DNA from: Oscillospiraceae bacterium
GTDB taxonomy: Bacteria; Bacillota; Clostridia; Oscillospirales; Ruminococcaceae
Assembly (NCBI GenBank): GCA_021200565.1
Contig: JAJQGJ010000004.1
Span: 1-58,746, forward strand
Direction: 5' to 3'
DNA: 58,746 bases
Shown: piece after piece, positions 15,418 to 23,088 of the stretch
How positions within the stretch are numbered: position 1 is the stretch's first letter
How the letters are laid out: each line of letters opens with the position of its first letter
Translations under genes and position numbers: made by a program
The notes under the pieces: generated by a model
The model's database searches: none
What the model was told of the DNA's origin: nothing
What the model saw: the letters and a program-made list of their open reading frames with translations, nothing else

Positions 15418-16337
15418 TTGCTCTTCACCTTATCCCTATCTCTTGTGACATATCTTTCAATCATCGTAAAGACGAAGATAATCACGAACAGAACAACTGC
15501 CGCAGCCGCCGCAATACCATATCGATAACTGTTGTAGAACTTAGCATAGATGTAGTAAACAACCGTGATTGCGCTGTTTGCCGGTCCTGCACGGGTTCCT
15601 CCGAACAGAGAATAAACCTCGTTGTAGACCTTGAATGCGCTTATAAAGCCCATCATGAATGCATATACTATAATCGGCTTCATCTGAGGAACAGTGAGTC
15701 TGAAGAATACACGCATCTTAGGAGTTGAATCCACTCTTGCCGCACGATAAATATCCTGAGGAATTGTCTGGAGTCCTGAAAGGAAGATCAATATGTTGAA
15801 CGCAAGGCTCTTCCACACACTGAATATTATCAGAGCTGGCATGGCATATTTTGTCTCATTCAGCCACCCGATTGAATCAATTCCGAACAGGTTGAGAATA
15901 CTGTTGATGAGACCATAGTTTGAATTGAACATCCATCTCCATACCAAGCCGATAGCGATAACGCTCGTTACGTATGGCAGGAAGTAGAGAGTCTGGAAGA
16001 TTGCTTTTCCTCTTACTACGTCGTTGATAAAAACAGCGATAATAAGCGAAAGTATTACTGAAATCGGAACTACGAATATAACGTAGATACCAGTATTCTT
16101 GAGAGCTGCCAGGAATGTGGCATCAGAGAAGAGCTCCTTATAGTTCTCAAGATTAATTGCTGTGTAGGTGTCGTTTACAAGGTTGTAATCCTCCATAAAG
16201 CTCATCACGAATGTCTTTATAAGGGGATAGATTGTGAACACACACAGTATAATAATTGACGGAAGAAGATACAGGAAGCCTTTATAGGGTCTCAGCTTTC
16301 TTCTTATCGTATAGGCGGGAGACGAATAATCTTTCAT
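15414..16337 (-). CDS. Sugar ABC permease, MalF/UgpA type
   Basis: 307 aa inner-membrane permease with six predicted helices (first helix FLYLLPSIIILCVFTIYPLI). The coupling loop IYRAARVDSTPKMRVFFRLTVP is present near residue 205. First permease of the importer; follows the ATPase gene by 16 bases. Confidence 0.92.
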   Translation of the reverse strand: MKDYSSPAYTIRRKLRPYKGFLYLLPSIIILCVFTIYPLIKTFVMSFMEDYNLVNDTYTAINLENYKELFSDATFLAALKNTGIYVIFVVPISVILSLIIAVFINDVVRGKAIFQTLYFLPYVTSVIAIGLVWRWMFNSNYGLINSILNLFGIDSIGWLNETKYAMPALIIFSVWKSLAFNILIFLSGLQTIPQDIYRAARVDSTPKMRVFFRLTVPQMKPIIVYAFMMGFISAFKVYNEVYSLFGGTRAGPANSAITVVYYIYAKFYNSYRYGIAAAAAVVLFVIIFVFTMIERYVTRDRDKVKSK

Positions 16338-16353
16338 GATACCCCTCCCCTGC

Positions 16354-17418
16354 TTAAACCTTAGCGAGCGTCAGGTTGTCCTCGCCGAAAATCATAAGCT
16401 GCGCACGTCTTACTCTGAGATCGAACTGGCTTCCCTGAGAAAGTCTCTGGTCAGAGTGAGTGAGAAGTCTGAACGGAGTCTCACCAAGCTGGAAGAAGAC
16501 CTGAAGCTCACGACCGGTCATAAGAACTCTGTCGGCTTCGGCAGGAACACCCTCGTCACAAAGCTCAAAGTGCTCAGGACGGATGCCCATCTTGTATGTA
16601 CCGTTCGGGATAAATGTGGACTTGTCCGCAAAATCAGCTCTTGCTCTCAACAGGTTGCCGCCAAGGAATACACCTTCATCGGTGACTTCACCGTCAAACA
16701 TGTTGATCTGTGGAGTGCCGAGGAAGTTGGCGACGAATGTGTTGACAGGATTAAGATACATATCCTGAGGCTTTTCAAACTGCTGCAGAACTCCGGCATC
16801 CATAACTGCGATGCGGTCGGAGATACTCATTGCCTCTTCCTGATCATGGGTTACGAAGATTGTTGTGATCTTGACCTCCTGCTGAATACGGCGGATTTCC
16901 TCACGGGTTTCCACTCTCAGCTTTGCGTCAAGGTTTGACAAAGGCTCATCCAACAAAAGAACCTGGGGCTCCTTGACCAGGGCACGGGCTATGGCAACTC
17001 TCTGCTGCTGACCGCCGGAAAGAGCCTTTGGCTTACGAGCCAGGAGACCTTCAAGGTGGACAATTTCAGCCATTGCCTCTGCACGTTCCTTCGCCACTTT
17101 CTTAGGAACCTTTCGGTTGATTAGGGGGAACATTATGTTGTCAAGGACGCTCATATGAGGATAAAGAGCATAATTCTGGAATACGAGACCGATTTCTCTG
17201 TCCTCAGGAGGAATCCTCGTAACGTCGGTATCACCAAACAGGATTGTACCCTCCGTTGGGTCAGTAAGACCGGAGAGCATAAACAGAGTTGTCGACTTTC
17301 CGCAGCCGGATGGTCCCAGAAGACCGACCAGCTCACCGCTCTCAATATCGAGAGTGAGACCGTCAACAGCTTTAAAATCACCGTACATCTTGGTTAAACC
17401 TTGGATTGAAATTTTCAT
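16354..17418 (-). CDS. Sugar ABC transporter ATPase, UgpC/MsmK type
   Basis: 354 aa nucleotide-binding subunit that powers the carbohydrate importer encoded downstream. Seen: Walker A GPSGCGKST, Q-loop NYALYPHMS, signature LSGGQQQR, Walker B VLLLDEPLSNLDA, switch His in TIFVTHD, and a C-terminal TOBE/regulatory domain (about residues 235-354). Many Firmicutes keep one shared MsmX/MsmK ATPase elsewhere, so having it as the first gene of the importer operon marks a self-contained system. It is preceded by an approximately 250-base leader. Confidence 0.94.
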   Translation of the reverse strand: MKISIQGLTKMYGDFKAVDGLTLDIESGELVGLLGPSGCGKSTTLFMLSGLTDPTEGTILFGDTDVTRIPPEDREIGLVFQNYALYPHMSVLDNIMFPLINRKVPKKVAKERAEAMAEIVHLEGLLARKPKALSGGQQQRVAIARALVKEPQVLLLDEPLSNLDAKLRVETREEIRRIQQEVKITTIFVTHDQEEAMSISDRIAVMDAGVLQQFEKPQDMYLNPVNTFVANFLGTPQINMFDGEVTDEGVFLGGNLLRARADFADKSTFIPNGTYKMGIRPEHFELCDEGVPAEADRVLMTGRELQVFFQLGETPFRLLTHSDQRLSQGSQFDLRVRRAQLMIFGEDNLTLAKV

Positions 17419-17672
17419 TCAAGCACCTCTTATACACCGCTGGATTTTATCATATGCCGGAAACCGGTCATTGACACAATAATAATACTATTTCGGAGGT
17501 TAAATCTCAACTGCAGCCCGGTTAAGGTTATGTTAAATCGGAAGTAGCTGAGGCATTTGCCCCCTGCAAACTCTTATTCTTCTGATGATATATATAGGAT
17601 ATGAAGGAGATTTCCAAGGGAAAGCAGCCTTCGGAACCCGGTGAAACTTAAATGTCGGTTTGGTGACCTAAT
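17419..17672 (-). promoter_or_regulatory. Long structured 5' leader of sugar ABC operon
   Basis: About 254 untranslated bases between the predicted transcription start and the ATPase ATG. It contains a two-tier hairpin (GAAGG 17603-17607 with CCTTC 17628-17632, inner TTTCC 17611-17615 with GGAAA 17619-17623) and further short complementary segments near the start codon. No known riboswitch consensus was recognised. It may be a cis-regulatory RNA or a plain long leader. Confidence 0.45.
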
Positions 17673-17678
17673 AGGTAT

Positions 17679-17707
17679 ATTATAGCCCTTATTTTGTCAC
17701 TTGTCAA
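17679..17707 (-). promoter_or_regulatory. Promoter of sugar ABC operon
   Basis: Leftward TTGACA (17702-17707), 17 bp, TATAAT (17679-17684): a full-consensus sigma-A promoter. Confidence 0.88.
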
Positions 17708-17761
17708 CCACCGAATCCTCATTAAATTTTAAAATTCGATTTTTCGTAGAAAATAAGAAAA

Positions 17762-17793
17762 ATGCACAGCACTAAAAGCAAAGTACTGTGCAT
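17762..17793 (-). terminator. Terminator of pnp
   Basis: ATGCACAGCACT (17762-17773) pairs with AGTACTGTGCAT (17782-17793) with one mismatch; the leftward RNA continues UUUUUCUU. Confidence 0.88.
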
Positions 17794-17803
17794 AATTTTA
17801 ATA

Positions 17804-19945
17804 TCAGTCTTTCTTATGAGCTCTCTTAGCCTGGAGTTCAACCAAAGCGTCCTTGCGGCTGAGGTTGATTCTGCCCTGGTCATCAATCTCGACAACCTTG
17901 ACGAGAATTTCGTCGCCGATAGACACTACGTCCTCTACCTTGCCGACTCTGTTGATGTCGAGCTTGGAAATGTGGACAAGTCCATCAAGACCGGGAGCGA
18001 TCTCGACGAATGCGCCGAAGTTCATGATTCTTACAACCTTGCCCTTGTAGTAGGAGCCGACCTCTGGACCATGTGCTATGGTGTTGATGACGGAAATAGC
18101 GCCGTTTGCCTTGTCAAGGTCAAGTCCGGATACAAATACATTGCCGTCGTCATTGATGTCGATCTTGACGTCATAGTCAGCAGAAATCTTCTGGATGACC
18201 TTTCCGCCGGAGCCGATTACTTCACGGATCTTGTCAACAGGAACCTTGGTGGTGAGCATCTTGGGAGCCCACTTGGAAACCTGAGGTCTCGGAGCGTCGA
18301 TAGCCTTAGCCATGATTTCATCAAGGATATAATCTCTTGCCTTGTGAGTTTTGGCGAATGCTTCCTCGATAATCTCATAAGTAAGACCGTCAACCTTAAT
18401 ATCTACCTGGATAGCTGTGATGCCCTTGTGGGTTCCGCCGACCTTGAAGTCCATATCGCCGAAGAAGTCCTCAAGACCCTGGATGTCTACCATCGTTGCG
18501 AACGAGCCGTCTTCCTTGGTGATAAGACCGCAGGAAATACCTGCAACAGGAGCCTTTATCGGAACACCGGCATCCATAAGTGCCAATGTTGAACCACAGA
18601 TTGAACCCTGTGATGTTGAACCGTTGGAGGAAAGGACCTCGGAAACAACTCTTATAGCATATGGGAATTCTTCAACTGAAGGAAGAACAGGAACCAAAGC
18701 CTTTTCAGCAAGAGCACCATGACCTATCTCACGGCGACCAGGTCCACGGGAAGCCTTGGTCTCGCCTACTGAGTAGGACGGGAAGTTGTACTGGTGCATA
18801 TATCTCTTCTCGGTCTCTTCGTCAAGACCGTCAAGCTTCTGGCACTCGCTTACGGGAGCCAGAGTTGCGATTGAGAGAACCTGGGTCTGTCCACGGGTGA
18901 AGAGTCCTGAACCGTGAACTCTCGGAAGAAGTCCTACCTCCGCAGCAAGAGGACGGATCTGGTCGAGTGTTCTTCCATCGACACGCTTGCCCTCATAGAG
19001 CCAGTTGCGGACAATCTTTTTCTGGAGCTTATAGATGCACTCGTCAATCATTGCGATCTGATCAGGATACTGCTCATCATACTTTGCATGGATAGCATCC
19101 TTGATGGGCTGGAGTCTTGCCTCTCTTACATTCTTATCGTCAGTGTCGAGAGCAACCTTTACATCCTCGGCAGCCATCTCTTCAATAGCGTCGAAGAGGT
19201 CATGGTCAACTTCCATAGACTCGAATTCGAACTTGGGCTTGCCAACTTCCGCCTTGATGTCGTTGATGAAGGCTACCATCTTCTGGATTTCCCTGTGTCC
19301 GGTCTTGATTGCTTTGAGCATTGTCTCATCGTCAACCTCGTCGGCACCGGCTTCGATCATGACGATCTTCTCCATGGTTCCGGCAACTGTTAAGTTGAGG
19401 TGGTTTCTTGAACGCTGCTCAAGAGTCGGGTTGAGGACGATTTCGCCGTCAACGAGACCTACACTTATTCCTGCAATCGGTCCTGCCCACGGAATATCTG
19501 AGATGGAAATGGCGATTGAGGTTGCGAGCATGCCCGTGATTTCAGGCGGGCAGTCGGGATCAACAGACATAACAGTCATTACGACAGTTACATCGTTGCG
19601 CATGTCCTTCGGGAAGAGAGGACGGATCGGGCGGTCAACCATTCTTGATGTAAGAATAGCCTTGTCGGAGGGCTTGCCCTCACGCTTAGTGAATGAGCCG
19701 GGGATTCTTCCGACTGAATAGAGCTTCTCCTCGTAGTCAACGGAAAGTGGGAAGAAGTCGATTCCGTCTCTCGGCTTGACCGAGGCGGTTACGTTAGCCA
19801 TGACGACAGTCTCACCATAGGTGACCCAGCAGGAGCCGTTTGCGAGCTCACTGGTCTTTCCTGTTTCAACGATGAGAGGACGTCCGGCAAATGTGGTTTC
19901 ATACTTTCTGTAATTGTCAAACTTCTTGAGTTCTGACATTGCCAT
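17804..19945 (-). CDS. pnp: Polyribonucleotide nucleotidyltransferase (PNPase)
   Basis: 713 aa. Phosphorolytic 3'-5' exoribonuclease of RNA turnover. Domains in order: RNase PH-like core 1, helical linker, RNase PH-like core 2 (catalytic region ending in DIQGLEDFFGDMDFKVGGT), KH domain (IREVIGSGGKVIQKI near residue 565) and S1 domain (GSYYKGKVVRIMNFGAFVEI near residue 625). Usual family length. The first of two ATGs was preferred because GGAGG lies ten bases before it. It follows rpsO, the conserved bacterial order, and its leader contains a long hairpin at 20000-20040. Confidence 0.97.
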   Translation of the reverse strand: MAMSELKKFDNYRKYETTFAGRPLIVETGKTSELANGSCWVTYGETVVMANVTASVKPRDGIDFFPLSVDYEEKLYSVGRIPGSFTKREGKPSDKAILTSRMVDRPIRPLFPKDMRNDVTVVMTVMSVDPDCPPEITGMLATSIAISISDIPWAGPIAGISVGLVDGEIVLNPTLEQRSRNHLNLTVAGTMEKIVMIEAGADEVDDETMLKAIKTGHREIQKMVAFINDIKAEVGKPKFEFESMEVDHDLFDAIEEMAAEDVKVALDTDDKNVREARLQPIKDAIHAKYDEQYPDQIAMIDECIYKLQKKIVRNWLYEGKRVDGRTLDQIRPLAAEVGLLPRVHGSGLFTRGQTQVLSIATLAPVSECQKLDGLDEETEKRYMHQYNFPSYSVGETKASRGPGRREIGHGALAEKALVPVLPSVEEFPYAIRVVSEVLSSNGSTSQGSICGSTLALMDAGVPIKAPVAGISCGLITKEDGSFATMVDIQGLEDFFGDMDFKVGGTHKGITAIQVDIKVDGLTYEIIEEAFAKTHKARDYILDEIMAKAIDAPRPQVSKWAPKMLTTKVPVDKIREVIGSGGKVIQKISADYDVKIDINDDGNVFVSGLDLDKANGAISVINTIAHGPEVGSYYKGKVVRIMNFGAFVEIAPGLDGLVHISKLDINRVGKVEDVVSIGDEILVKVVEIDDQGRINLSRKDALVELQAKRAHKKD

Positions 19946-19999
19946 AGTGTAATATCCTCCTTAAAAATAGGTTTTATATTTTCAAGCGGATGTTTTAGC

Positions 20000-20040
20000 A
20001 ATAAGCTAAGACTTTTGGCTGCCAAAGGGCTTAACTTATT
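20000..20040 (-). promoter_or_regulatory. Long stem-loop in pnp leader
   Basis: Outer arms AATAAG/CTTATT with UAAG/CUUA extension and an inner stem CTTTGG/CCAAAG, giving a nearly continuous stem of about 17 pairs with a 3-base loop, 55 bases upstream of the pnp ATG. In E. coli a comparable stem between rpsO and pnp is cut by RNase III and allows PNPase autoregulation; the same role here is inferred. Confidence 0.55.
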
Positions 20041-20093
20041 ACTAAAAAACATCGCTTGTCAATACAATCTGTTCTGTCCTAAGCTTAATCAAA

Positions 20094-20129
20094 GGGGCAG
20101 TAAGCCGCTCGTGAAAGCCGCTACTGCCC
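20094..20129 (-). terminator. Hairpin between rpsO and pnp
   Basis: GGGCAGTA (20095-20102) pairs with TACTGCCC (20122-20129), just beyond the rpsO stop codon. U-tract is short (CUUUGAUU), so it may attenuate instead of fully terminating, leaving pnp partly dependent on the rpsO promoter. Confidence 0.55.
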
Positions 20130-20142
20130 TGATGACCAAAGT

Positions 20143-20409
20143 TTACTTTCTCAAGCCGAGCTTTTCAACGATTTCACGGTAGCGGTTGACGTCCTTCTTC
20201 TTGAGATAGTTGAGAAGATTACGTCTTTTACCTACCATCTTGAGAAGTCCTCTTCTTGAGTGATGGTCGTTCTTGTTCGCCTTGAGATGCTCGGTGAGGT
20301 CGGCAATTCTCTTGGTGAGAATGGCAATCTGTACCTCGGGTGAGCCGGTGTCGGTCTCGGACAGTCTGTTGGCTTCAATAATTGCAGCCTTTTCTTCTTT
20401 TCTGAGCAT
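20143..20409 (-). CDS. rpsO: 30S ribosomal protein S15
   Basis: 88 aa, binds 16S rRNA early in 30S assembly. Seen: [23 protein letters not shown], the [15 protein letters not shown] motif and the C-terminal LGLRK, all diagnostic. The start at 20409 gives the normal S15 length and has GAGGT upstream; the frame continues further upstream only as leader. It precedes pnp. Confidence 0.97.
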   Translation of the reverse strand: MLRKEEKAAIIEANRLSETDTGSPEVQIAILTKRIADLTEHLKANKNDHHSRRGLLKMVGKRRNLLNYLKKKDVNRYREIVEKLGLRK

Positions 20410-20540
20410 TTGTAATACCTCTTTCAAAAATTTCTTCCGTAGACATAGACAGCGGCAGGTATTTCTCCCCAACGAGGGCTGAATCCGCTACCCGAGTCTG
20501 CGGTATTGCTGTGCCTGACTCATACGTCCTGCACAGACTG
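20410..20540 (-). promoter_or_regulatory. Structured leader of rpsO
   Basis: About 130 untranslated bases with several GC-rich complementary blocks between promoter and ATG. S15 is known to repress its own mRNA through leader structures in several bacterial groups; this leader is a candidate, without a motif match that could be verified by eye. Confidence 0.4.
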
Positions 20541-20544
20541 ATAT

Positions 20545-20573
20545 ATGTTATCATAAATTTTGCGATTTGTAAA
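20545..20573 (-). promoter_or_regulatory. Promoter of rpsO-pnp
   Basis: Leftward TTTACA (20568-20573), 17 bp, TAACAT (20545-20550). Confidence 0.6.
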
Positions 20574-20638
20574 GGGGTTTCGGGCTGGTTTTTGAAAATT
20601 TTTTTGCCGTCTCAGGGTGTCGCCGAAGGCAGCCTTAA

Positions 20639-20728
20639 GTAGGGGCGGATATTATCCGCCCGCTTACGATTGGCGATGGGCTTCGGGGCGGGCAGTTAGC
20701 GAAGCTAACTGTATATCCAGCCCCTACA
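20639..20728. repeat. MITE-like palindromic repeat, copy 1
   Basis: Begins GTAGGGGCGGATATTATC and ends GCCCCTACA in inverse orientation, with an inner hairpin AGTTAGC-GAA-GCTAACT. Its left arm is the same 24-base sequence found at 47155-47225. No transposase. The right end lies inside the coding frame of the gene 20705-22531 and provides its last seven codons and stop. Confidence 0.8.
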
Positions 20729-22531
20729 TTTAGCGCTTTTCCCAGCTGTAACGCCAGCTATCGCTATCACCATCGGCAGCAGTACCAACGTCAATCCCGT
20801 TGTCGGACTGGGTTCAGGTTCTTCTTCATCTGTATCGGTATTCCCCGCTTCGACAGGCTCGTCGACTTCTATCACAGTGCTATCAACCTCTACAAGATTC
20901 GCTACTGCTTCTTCTATCGCCTCGGCATAGGCGTTGACGGTTGTCTGGTTAAGAACATTTAAGTTCCAGTTAACTGCATTTATTGCTGCTGTTACGCCTG
21001 AGAAGTCGACATAGTCGCCTGGGTTCAGGGCATTCGCCTTCGAGATAGCAGCAGTGACTGCGGCGTAATTTGCCTGAACGTTGAGGAGGCTGGTGCCGGT
21101 TGTCTGGGTGGAGGTGTACTCCACGCCGTTAAATGTGACTATTGCTGTTCTTGTAACCACGCCAAGGACGTTCTTTATCGTGATGGTAGCGTTTGAAGTA
21201 CCATCCGTTGTTGCGACTATGGTTTCGGTACCATTACAAGCCGAGCACTCAAATGTTGCCGTAGCCGACTTCAGGTTGCCCGACCAAGTGAAGCCCTGAT
21301 ATTCATAACTATGACCCAGCGCTTCAGTCTCGTCCGCAGTATATGTGTCTCCGCAGATGGAGCAAGTGTAGGTGGTGTAGCCGGTCTCGGTGCATGTAGG
21401 AGCGGTTACCGTTGCTTCGTATGAGTGACCAGATGCGGTGACAGTCACCGTATTTCTCGACAGCTCCTCATTGCAAACCGTGCAATAAACCACTTCGTCA
21501 TAAGAGCCATCCGTGGTGCAGGTTGCCGGGACGTCTTTTTCGATAACTGCCGAACCTTCGGTGTGACCGGTTGCAGGAATCACCGTACCGGTTGAAATCG
21601 TCATTCCACAAACGGTGCAGACCTCGTCGCCAGTGTACCCGTCCTCTGTGCAAGTTGCTTCCTTGGCGTTCTGGGTTTCAATAGTATGAGCAGTTTGTGT
21701 ATAAGTCGCCGTATATGTTGCGTCTCCCGTGACATCCGAGACTTCCGGTGTCCAACCGTTAAATGTGTAGTGATACTGAAGACCTGCCGCCTTGGTCGGT
21801 ATCTCCCCATCGTAACTCGGAGTTGTGCCATAAGCTACATTGGTATCTTTTTCAAGTTCTGTCCCGTCTTCATCAAGCCATCTAACCGTGTATGTTTTCA
21901 CTTCTTCCCTCGTCACCGTCAAAGTATAAGTATTCGACGAGTTGTTGGCGTCGCTGGCGGTCAGGACTATCTCAATCGTATTTGCGCCAGTGTTTAACGA
22001 AACGGTTGCAGAGCTTCCGCTCGCAATACTTGTGTTATTCACCTTAATCGAAACGTTGCCGTTGTCATAGTTCAAATTCGGTGTAACAGTGATACTGCTG
22101 ACATCACTCTCAACCGTCACCGCATAGCTCTTGGTTACTGGCGAAAAGCTCGAAATCGAACCAGAGGACAGGGTGATAGAGCTTAATGTGAGGTCGTATA
22201 CGGTAACATTAAAAAAACCTGTGATTTCACATACGCCGTAATTATAAAATGTGCCTCCGTCAAACTCGTTGGTTGAATAATTTGTTGTTATCGTACCATA
22301 GTTTGTTAGAGTATAATAGTTTAATTCTATATGCTGATAATCTGAATGTGTTAATGCAAAAGTTACGCCTTCCGCTATCGTTGTATTAGCATTCAAGCCG
22401 ATAGTATCATGGCTTTCCGCAACATCAGAACTGATTGTGCCGCCGTAGTATTCCACCGCAAACGTATTGGTGGGTAGCAGACATACTGCCATTGTTATTG
22501 CGAGAATAATTGATAAAAGCTTCTTTGTCAT
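20705..22531 (-). CDS. Sortase-anchored-type surface protein
   Basis: 608 aa modular surface protein. In order: signal peptide (1-25, cut after TFA); a cadherin-like beta-sandwich domain (about 110-210, LSSITLSSGSIS to YTLTVTRE); an InlB/MucBP-type repeat (215-285, HYTFNGWTPEV); three cysteine-rich repeats of the CTVCG/CSICG type (about 288-410); a FIVAR-like helical module (about 480-560); an acidic linker; and SPTTG, a hydrophobic stretch and Lys residues, i.e. a sortase-type sorting signal. The final CRGWIYS is encoded by a repeat element. The FIVAR-like module is almost identical to that of 36549-39119. Function: adhesion is plausible, unproven. Confidence 0.85.
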   Translation of the reverse strand: MTKKLLSIILAITMAVCLLPTNTFAVEYYGGTISSDVAESHDTIGLNANTTIAEGVTFALTHSDYQHIELNYYTLTNYGTITTNYSTNEFDGGTFYNYGVCEITGFFNVTVYDLTLSSITLSSGSISSFSPVTKSYAVTVESDVSSITVTPNLNYDNGNVSIKVNNTSIASGSSATVSLNTGANTIEIVLTASDANNSSNTYTLTVTREEVKTYTVRWLDEDGTELEKDTNVAYGTTPSYDGEIPTKAAGLQYHYTFNGWTPEVSDVTGDATYTATYTQTAHTIETQNAKEATCTEDGYTGDEVCTVCGMTISTGTVIPATGHTEGSAVIEKDVPATCTTDGSYDEVVYCTVCNEELSRNTVTVTASGHSYEATVTAPTCTETGYTTYTCSICGDTYTADETEALGHSYEYQGFTWSGNLKSATATFECSACNGTETIVATTDGTSNATITIKNVLGVVTRTAIVTFNGVEYTSTQTTGTSLLNVQANYAAVTAAISKANALNPGDYVDFSGVTAAINAVNWNLNVLNQTTVNAYAEAIEEAVANLVEVDSTVIEVDEPVEAGNTDTDEEEPEPSPTTGLTLVLLPMVIAIAGVTAGKSAKCRGWIYS

Positions 22532-22640
22532 AAAAATAACCTCCTTGTTCTGTCAGGAGGCTTTTACGGTATAACCTCCTACACTTGGTGTCGGAGGTTT
22601 ATATGGGTACATAGTGTTCGCGCGTAGCGCGAGTACCCCC
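22532..22640 (-). promoter_or_regulatory. Leader with ribosome-site-sequestering hairpins
   Basis: In RNA order the leader carries AACCUCC (22599-22593), GGAGGUU (22579-22573), GCCUCC (22561-22556) and GGAGGUU (22544-22538, the ribosome site of the next gene). The four blocks allow two exclusive pairings: one hides the ribosome site, the other frees it. Further upstream GGGTAC (22605-22610) pairs with GTACCC (22633-22638) around an inner TCGCGC/GCGCGA stem. This looks like a translational switch. Confidence 0.55.
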
Positions 22641-22703
22641 GCAGGTTTTGAGCTTTTCGGAATCAAAAAAGTAATTACGTGCTTATTTTAATTCCCTTAT
22701 CTA

Positions 22704-22732
22704 ATTATAGCATAAAATATGGTGGTTGTCAA
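22704..22732 (-). promoter_or_regulatory. Promoter of surface protein gene
   Basis: Leftward TTGACA (22727-22732), 17 bp, TATAAT (22704-22709). The surrounding 50 bases are similar to the promoter region of the other FIVAR-module gene at 39181-39210, so gene and promoter were duplicated together. Confidence 0.85.
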
Positions 22733-22797
22733 TAGGCTTTGGGGCGATTTCTGAAATTTTGTCGAAAAAGGGCGAAAAAGTTTTTTCAAAAAAGGGC

Positions 22798-22826
22798 TTG
22801 ACAAAGCCATCAAGTTGTGATATTAT
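22798..22826 (+). promoter_or_regulatory. Promoter of tRNA gene
   Basis: TTGACA (22798-22803), 17 bp, TATTAT (22821-22826), 38 bases before the tRNA; a GGGGC/GCCCC hairpin lies between. Confidence 0.8.
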
Positions 22827-22863
22827 AGTTGAGCATTCGGGGCTAGCGCCCCTTATGATATAT

Positions 22864-22939
<76 letters not shown>

Positions 22940-22946
22940 GAAAAGA

Positions 22947-22977
22947 TTCCGGATCGTTTGACGGTCCGGGATTTTTT
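22947..22977 (+). terminator. Terminator of tRNA gene
   Basis: TTCCGGAtCG pairs with CGgTCCGGgA (about 22947-22971), followed by six T. Confidence 0.85.
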
Positions 22978-23026
22978 ATTTCTCCCAAATATCAGAATAA
23001 GTCAATATCCGCATTGTTATCGGTCA

Positions 23027-23055
23027 TTGAAATTCCGGCGATAATATTGTATAAT
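23027..23055 (+). promoter_or_regulatory. Promoter of GH43 lipoprotein gene
   Basis: TTGAAA (23027-23032), 17 bp, TATAAT (23050-23055), 34 bases before the ATG. Confidence 0.75.
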
Positions 23056-23088
23056 AAGATTAAATCTCCTCGAAAGGAACATCATAAT

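Noticed and set aside
17603-17640. Known riboswitch or SRP RNA in the sugar ABC leader
   Set aside because: Short blocks on the plus strand recall SRP and cobalamin motifs, but the order and pairing do not fit either, on either strand.
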